Below are positions 24,441-28,318 of a stretch of DNA of 28,318 bases, in pieces. This DNA comes from Dongia_B sp035539075 (GTDB taxonomy: Bacteria > Pseudomonadota > Alphaproteobacteria > Dongiales > Dongiaceae), in NCBI GenBank assembly GCA_035539075.1, contig DATLJB010000051.1, forward strand, positions 1 through 28,318. The letters run 5' to 3'. The position numbers and the translations under genes are program-made. Within the stretch, counting starts at the first letter, position 1. Every line of letters starts with the position of its first letter. The notes under the pieces are model-generated. The model had not been told where the DNA came from and made no database searches. It was given only the letters and a program-made list of their open reading frames with translations.

Positions 24441-24464
24441 AATACTCTTGAGAGGATGAATGCC

Positions 24465-25421
24465 ATGGGAAAATGTGCTTTAGCGATTCATGGGGGATGC
24501 GGCGTCATGCGGCGCGCGGAACTGCCGGAGGAAGCCTGGGTCGCCGCCCAGGAGGATCTGGCTGCATCGTTGCGCAGCGGCTGGGCGATCCTTTCCAAAG
24601 GCGGCTCGGCCGTCGATGCCGTCGAGGCCGCGGTGCGCGTCATGGAGGATTCCGCGCATTTCAATGCCGGCCATGGCGCGGTCCTGAATGCGGCCGGCGA
24701 GCACGAGCTGGATGCCGCGATCATGGACGGCGCCGGCCTGCGCGCCGGGGCGATATCGGCGGCGCGGCGTGTGCGCAATCCGGTGACGGCGGCGCGTGCG
24801 GTCATGGAAACGGACGAGCTCGTGATGCTGACGGGGCCGGCGGTGGATGCCTTCGCGGAAGGCCGCGGGCTGGATCTTGTCGATCCCTCTTATTTCACCA
24901 CGCCGCGCCGGCTCGAGGCGTTGCGGGCGATGAAGGCCCATGAAGCGGCGGGCACGGCGAAGCTGGCGCGCGAAGGAGAAAAACACGGAACCGTGGGGGC
25001 GGTCGCGCTCGATCGGGCTGGGCATCTCGCCGCGGCCACCTCGACCGGCGGTTATACCAACAAACCGGCCGGCCGGGTGGGCGACAGCCCGATCATCGGC
25101 GCTGGCACCTATGCCCGTGACGGTGTCTGCGCGGTATCCGGCACTGGCAAGGGCGAGCTCTTCATCCGCTATGTGCTCGGACACGAAATTGCCAGCCGGA
25201 TGGCCTATCTCGGCGAGACCCTGGCGACGGCGGCCGGGCAGGTGATCGACGATCTCCGACCGCATCAGATCGGTGCCGGCCTGGTGGCAGTGGATCGCGC
25301 CGGCACGATCGTCGCGCCGTTCAACACCGAGGGCATGTATCGCGGCTGGATCTCGGATGACGGCGAACTGGTCGTCGGCACCCATGCCGGGCTGCGCAGC
25401 TTTCCGCTGGTTGCGGCCTGA
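24465..25421 (+). CDS. iaaA: Isoaspartyl peptidase / plant-type L-asparaginase (Ntn hydrolase)
   Basis: The 318-residue precursor is expected to self-cleave before the Thr of KHGTVGAVALD (Thr176 from this start) into alpha and beta subunits. It then hydrolyses beta-aspartyl dipeptides and asparagine. Family features are AIHGGCGVM at the N-terminus, GGSAVDAVEAAV, FNAGHGAVLNAAGEHELDAAIM, STGGYTNKPAGRVGDSPIIGAGTYA and SGTGKGELFIR. An ATG at 24456 directly abuts GAGAGG with no spacer; the ATG at 24465 has proper spacing and is preferred. In E. coli, iaaA sits with the glutathione importer genes gsiABCD; the same association here supports an import-then-hydrolyse role. Confidence 0.93.
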   Translation: MGKCALAIHGGCGVMRRAELPEEAWVAAQEDLAASLRSGWAILSKGGSAVDAVEAAVRVMEDSAHFNAGHGAVLNAAGEHELDAAIMDGAGLRAGAISAARRVRNPVTAARAVMETDELVMLTGPAVDAFAEGRGLDLVDPSYFTTPRRLEALRAMKAHEAAGTAKLAREGEKHGTVGAVALDRAGHLAAATSTGGYTNKPAGRVGDSPIIGAGTYARDGVCAVSGTGKGELFIRYVLGHEIASRMAYLGETLATAAGQVIDDLRPHQIGAGLVAVDRAGTIVAPFNTEGMYRGWISDDGELVVGTHAGLRSFPLVAA

Positions 25422-25554
25422 GGCGGAGGCGTTTCAGGATTGCTGGAAGGCGGCTGCCGCCGGGCCTGCTTGATGCCGCCGGCCGGTCGTCATCCGGGCG
25501 CTCAGCGGGCCGAGCATCACGATTGGCGCGTTGCGATCAGCCCGTGCCTTGCGA

Positions 25555-27060
25555 TCAGTTGGCGTCCATGGCAAGGCCGGAGGACTGGTCCTTCAGCACC
25601 ATGCAATCCTTCAGCTGACGGCAGGCATTCTCCGCATCCGTCTTGCTGAGGCCGACGACGCGGGCGCGATAGATGGTGCTGCCGGTATTCTTCTGCGGAT
25701 CAATGACGATGCGGGCATCGGCCAGCAGCTTCGGCAGAGTCTGCGTCGCATGGCTCGCCGCCCGCTGGGCGCCCTTGTACTGGGCATAGGCGCCGACCTG
25801 AATGCCGTAACCCGTGCTGCCGCTTTTCCAGACATTGGTGGTGGTCTGGTCGTCGACGGCGGTCTGCTTCGGCTTCTTGCTGTCGACGATCTTGCTGCCG
25901 GGCAGGGCTACCATGGCGGCGCCGCTTTCGACCGCCGCCAGCTGCGTGCCGGGCTTCAGCATCGGCTGCACTTCCTCGGCATCGCCTTCGCCGACACTCT
26001 TGACGGGCGCGGCGCTGGCCAGCACGGCCTTGGCATCGGCGCGCACCGGCTCGCCGGCATGGGCCGCCAGCTTGGGCGTGCTGTCGATATCATCATCGGC
26101 GGCGTCATCGGCTTCCGCCGCATTGGCCGGCTCGGCCAGGGCATCGGCTACAGCGGCGGTCATGGTCTTGCTGCTGTTCTCACCCTTGGCGATCAGCGTC
26201 CCGGTCGCATCATTGCGCTGCAGGAAGGCGGTCTGCAGCAGCGAGGCCATCTGCCGGTCGCGGATGCTGGGGGTCGTGCCGCCCAGCACGCAGCCGACCA
26301 GGCGGCGACCATTCTGTTCGGCTGACGTCACCAGGTTGAAGCCCGAGGCGCGCACATAGCCGGTCTTGATGCCGTCGGCGCCCTTGAAGGTCTTCACCAG
26401 GCGGTTGTGGCCGGTATAGTTGACGCCGTGATAGGTGAAGCTGTAGCGCGAGAAATACGGATAATATTGCGGGAAATCGCGCAGCAGGGCGACGCCGAGC
26501 TTGGCCATGTCGCGCGCCGTGGTGCGGTTGCCGTCGTCGGGCAGGCCGGACGCGTTGTGGAAGGCGGTGCTGGTCATGCCGAGCTGGCGCGCCTTGGCAG
26601 TCATCATGCCGGCGAAGGCGGACTCGCTGCCGCCGAGCCGTTCGCCGACCGCCGTCGCCACGTCATTGGCGGAACGCACCACCATCGCGAGGATCGCCGT
26701 CTCGACGCCGATCGTATCGCCTTGCTCGACGGCAAGGTTGGTCGAGGGACGGCTGGCGGCGTAGTTGGAGAAGGTGATGCTGTCGGTGAGCCGGATCTTG
26801 CCTTGCTTCAGGGCTTCGAACAGCAGGTACATCGTCATCATCTTGGTCAGCGACGCCGGCTGAGTGACGCCGTCCGGATTGCTTGCCGAAAGGACCGTGC
26901 CGGTGGCGGCATCGATGACAATGCTCGACTGCAGGGGCTTGGCTTCGACAGATACGGCCAGGACGGAAAAACTGAAAGCCAGCAACGTAAAAATCGTCAG
27001 GAACCTGACAATGAAGGGCGACGCAAGGCGGGTTTCTCTGGCTGGCCGGCCGACACTCAT
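25555..27060 (-). CDS. D-alanyl-D-alanine carboxypeptidase (PBP5-like, S11) with C-terminal SPOR domain
   Basis: The 501-residue cell-wall enzyme removes the terminal D-Ala of peptidoglycan stem peptides. An N-terminal hydrophobic signal (about 18-40, ending VEA) exports it. The penicillin-binding motifs are S70-x2-K73 (ASLTK), S130-x-N132 (VRSAND) and KTG (232-234). Instead of the usual C-terminal amphipathic anchor there is a long acidic and Ala-rich linker (about 295-415). A SPOR domain follows (about 418-490, YGIQVGAYAQYKGAQRAA ... STIYRARVVGLSK), which binds denuded septal glycan and would direct the enzyme to division sites. The combination is known in alphaproteobacteria. GGGGAA lies before the start. 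It converges on the isoaspartyl peptidase gene; no clear terminator lies between, only weak GC hairpins and a repeated TTGCGATCAG (25531-25540, 25549-25558). Confidence 0.95.
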   Translation of the reverse strand: MSVGRPARETRLASPFIVRFLTIFTLLAFSFSVLAVSVEAKPLQSSIVIDAATGTVLSASNPDGVTQPASLTKMMTMYLLFEALKQGKIRLTDSITFSNYAASRPSTNLAVEQGDTIGVETAILAMVVRSANDVATAVGERLGGSESAFAGMMTAKARQLGMTSTAFHNASGLPDDGNRTTARDMAKLGVALLRDFPQYYPYFSRYSFTYHGVNYTGHNRLVKTFKGADGIKTGYVRASGFNLVTSAEQNGRRLVGCVLGGTTPSIRDRQMASLLQTAFLQRNDATGTLIAKGENSSKTMTAAVADALAEPANAAEADDAADDDIDSTPKLAAHAGEPVRADAKAVLASAAPVKSVGEGDAEEVQPMLKPGTQLAAVESGAAMVALPGSKIVDSKKPKQTAVDDQTTTNVWKSGSTGYGIQVGAYAQYKGAQRAASHATQTLPKLLADARIVIDPQKNTGSTIYRARVVGLSKTDAENACRQLKDCMVLKDQSSGLAMDAN

Positions 27061-27139
27061 TCGGAAGTTCCCCTAAATCGACGCGAAATCGCCGGGACAA
27101 AGACAAATTTGATCGGATTCTAATGGAAATCCCTGAATC

Positions 27140-27168
27140 TTGTCTATACCGCACTGCTGGTTTAGATT
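27140..27168 (+). promoter_or_regulatory. Candidate promoter of the lipoprotein gene
   Basis: TTGTCT (27140-27145) and TAGATT (27163-27168) are separated by exactly 17 bases, each matching the housekeeping consensus at four of six positions. The predicted transcript would start near 27175, about 40 bases before the ATG. Confidence 0.4.
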
Positions 27169-27214
27169 GGCTTAATAGAAAAATCCTACAATCTTTTCCG
27201 TCAGGTAGCCAACA

Positions 27215-27943
27215 ATGCTCAGAAAATTGATGCGGCTGTCACTGGGACTGGCGCTGCTTAGCGGCTGCGCCTATCACGAAGGCCAGCAGGTCGACATCAA
27301 CAATCCGGTAGTCCGCAAGGTCGGCTGGTTCAGCTATCTGGACGGCAACGACATCCGCGAGGCCTGCGCTGCCGGCGGCTCGGAGCGCTACCGGCTGGTC
27401 TATAACGGCCAGTATGACGAACAATTGCGCAGCTACGAGCTCTATGTCGGCCAGGATGGCGGCGGCGTCCTCAACGCCAAGGCCCTGGATAACGCCAATA
27501 ACGCCTTCAACATTACCATCCCGGACGTTTTTTCGCCCTGGAACTGGCATGAAAGCCAGGTGAAGCTGAGCCCGGCCGAGGTGGCCGAATTCCGCAGCCT
27601 GCTGACGGCCAGCGGATATGGCAGCGGTGCCCCGCAGGGATTGCAGCTGCATTCCAAGGATTTCTACTGGGTCGCCGCCGGCTGCCAGCAAGGCACGTTC
27701 CACTTCTATGCCTGGAACAATCGCCGCCAGTCCATGGCGCCGCTGGGTTTCGCCCCCATCAAGTTCCGCGACTTTCTGTTGAAACACGACCAGACCGGGG
27801 TGGCCTTTCGCCCCGACCATGAAACCACGCCCTATGAACGGGATACCCAGCGCAGCGGCGGCGACGACGCCAAAACGCCGCGCGGCACTTTCATCCTGAC
27901 GGTGAGGGGTGAGGGGCTGGGAGGCCTGTTGAACGCCTTTTGA
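27215..27943 (+). CDS. Lipoprotein of unknown function
   Basis: The 242-residue product starts with a lipoprotein signal: positively charged MLRKLMRL, a short hydrophobic stretch and the lipobox LLSGC with C18 as the lipidated residue. The residue after Cys is Ala, so outer-membrane sorting is likely. The mature protein has no motif I recognise. It includes SERYRLVYNGQYDEQLRSYE, FSPWNWHESQVKLSPAEVAE, a YWVAAGCQQGTFHFYAWN strand pair and a low-complexity Arg/Asp/Gly tail. Two cysteines (C51 and C157) could form a disulfide. It is divergent from the D,D-carboxypeptidase gene across 154 bp. AGGTAG lies six bases before the ATG. Confidence 0.8.
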   Translation: MLRKLMRLSLGLALLSGCAYHEGQQVDINNPVVRKVGWFSYLDGNDIREACAAGGSERYRLVYNGQYDEQLRSYELYVGQDGGGVLNAKALDNANNAFNITIPDVFSPWNWHESQVKLSPAEVAEFRSLLTASGYGSGAPQGLQLHSKDFYWVAAGCQQGTFHFYAWNNRRQSMAPLGFAPIKFRDFLLKHDQTGVAFRPDHETTPYERDTQRSGGDDAKTPRGTFILTVRGEGLGGLLNAF

Positions 27944-27988
27944 TGCAGCCCCGGCTGCCTCCCCGGTGTTCCCGGAAGCCAGTGCCGG

Positions 27989-28018
27989 CCCAGTCCCGAC
28001 TATCCCAGTCCCGACTAT
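27989..28018. repeat. Perfect 15-bp tandem repeat
   Basis: CCCAGTCCCGACTAT occurs twice without a gap (27989-28003 and 28004-28018). It may be a recent slippage duplication. Each unit also contains the nested similarity CCCAGTCCCGA. Confidence 0.9.
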
Positions 28019-28021
28019 GAC

Positions 28022-28045
28022 GCTGTCACAATATACGATGACAGC
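28022..28045. promoter_or_regulatory. Operator-like dyad near the right edge
   Basis: GCTGTCA (28022-28028) and TGACAGC (28039-28045) are perfect inverted 7-bp arms around an AT-rich 10-base centre. The layout fits a dimeric repressor site. Any regulated gene would lie to the right, outside the window. Confidence 0.35.
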
Positions 28046-28318
28046 TGCTGCGGCGTCGCGTGGGCCAGAAGCGGCCGATTAGGCAGAGGCATCCCGCTCT
28101 GCGCGAGCGGCAGGCTCGGAATCCGCGGGATCGGCAAAATCCCTGATCGGCGCAGGGAGATGCGGCGAAGGGGAGATCGCGTGGAAATGACGGACTGGCA
28201 GCGGCCTTGCTTGCATCTGCGTTCTCGTCATTCCTATTATGATGCAGGCAGGAGGGGCTTCTTCCGGCCCACCCCTTTTAACCAAGCATTGATATCCAAT
28301 ATTATAGGATCATCAGGA

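Larger units (their letters stand above)
27944..28318. other. Right-edge non-coding stretch
   Basis: This 375-bp stretch has no gene I can support. It starts with a small hairpin right after the lipoprotein stop (GCAGC 27945-27949, GCTGC 27954-27958), without a T-run. A 15-bp tandem repeat and an operator-like dyad follow. The last 45 bases turn AT-rich (TATTAT at 28300-28305 is a possible -10), and the window ends in CATCAGGA, which could be the ribosome binding site of a rightward gene starting just beyond. Confidence 0.45.

Noticed and set aside
28079..28285. 68-residue leftward open frame near the right edge
   Set aside because: It has no ribosome binding site, an unusual Pro/Ala/Arg composition and no recognisable family; it looks like chance reading of GC-rich non-coding DNA.
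1..28318. Mobile elements, phage genes, CRISPR arrays, tRNA or rRNA genes
   Set aside because: I found no transposase, integrase, regularly spaced repeats or recognisable tRNA/rRNA sequence; composition looks even through the window.

Overview
The window is high-GC DNA from an alphaproteobacterium, most likely of Rhodospirillales type. The support is the MCP-cheR-cheB-cheD cluster, a PAS_5-type small protein, and three control-site styles typical of the class: a GTTC-N7-GTTC LexA box, FNR/FixK boxes, and a possible EcfG-type GGAAC...GTT promoter. The organism cannot be named more precisely from sequence alone. No RNA gene, insertion sequence, integrase, phage gene or CRISPR array was seen; the region looks chromosomal.

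Region 1 (1-4443) is chemotaxis. The tail of a probable chemoreceptor overlaps cheR, followed by cheB and cheD, the receptor methyltransferase, methylesterase and deamidase. Converging on them is a soluble 594-residue protein that appears to be a tandem duplication of a degenerate chemoreceptor signalling module. Region 2 (4657-7733) holds a UvrD/Rep-type helicase with a LexA-type operator at its start and an exported protein of unknown function.

Region 3 (7734-13512) looks like a low-oxygen and stress block: OmpW, a tandem universal stress protein, a host-attachment-family protein, a flavin-reductase-like flavoprotein, an isochorismatase-like hydrolase, an exported DUF4142 protein and a PAS_5 protein. 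One near-perfect and one perfect FNR/FixK half-site pair lie before ompW and the host-attachment gene, and an EcfG-like promoter lies before the DUF4142 gene.

Region 4 (13741-25421) is a divergent catabolic locus. Leftward, four genes overlap end to start by 4 bp: a GntR regulator, a creatininase-family amidohydrolase, a ketopantoate-reductase-like enzyme and an SDR dehydrogenase. Rightward are a complete Dpp/Opp/Gsi-type peptide importer (binding protein, two permeases, two ATPases), an M32 carboxypeptidase and an isoaspartyl peptidase. Two matching 18-bp dyads in the shared control region suggest that the GntR protein controls both arms. The simplest reading is import and stepwise breakdown of an unusual, possibly isopeptide or cyclic, peptide-like compound.

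Region 5 (25555-28318) has a D,D-carboxypeptidase with a SPOR domain, a divergent small lipoprotein of unknown function, and a 375-bp stretch with a tandem repeat and an operator-like dyad, probably leading to a gene just past the right edge.
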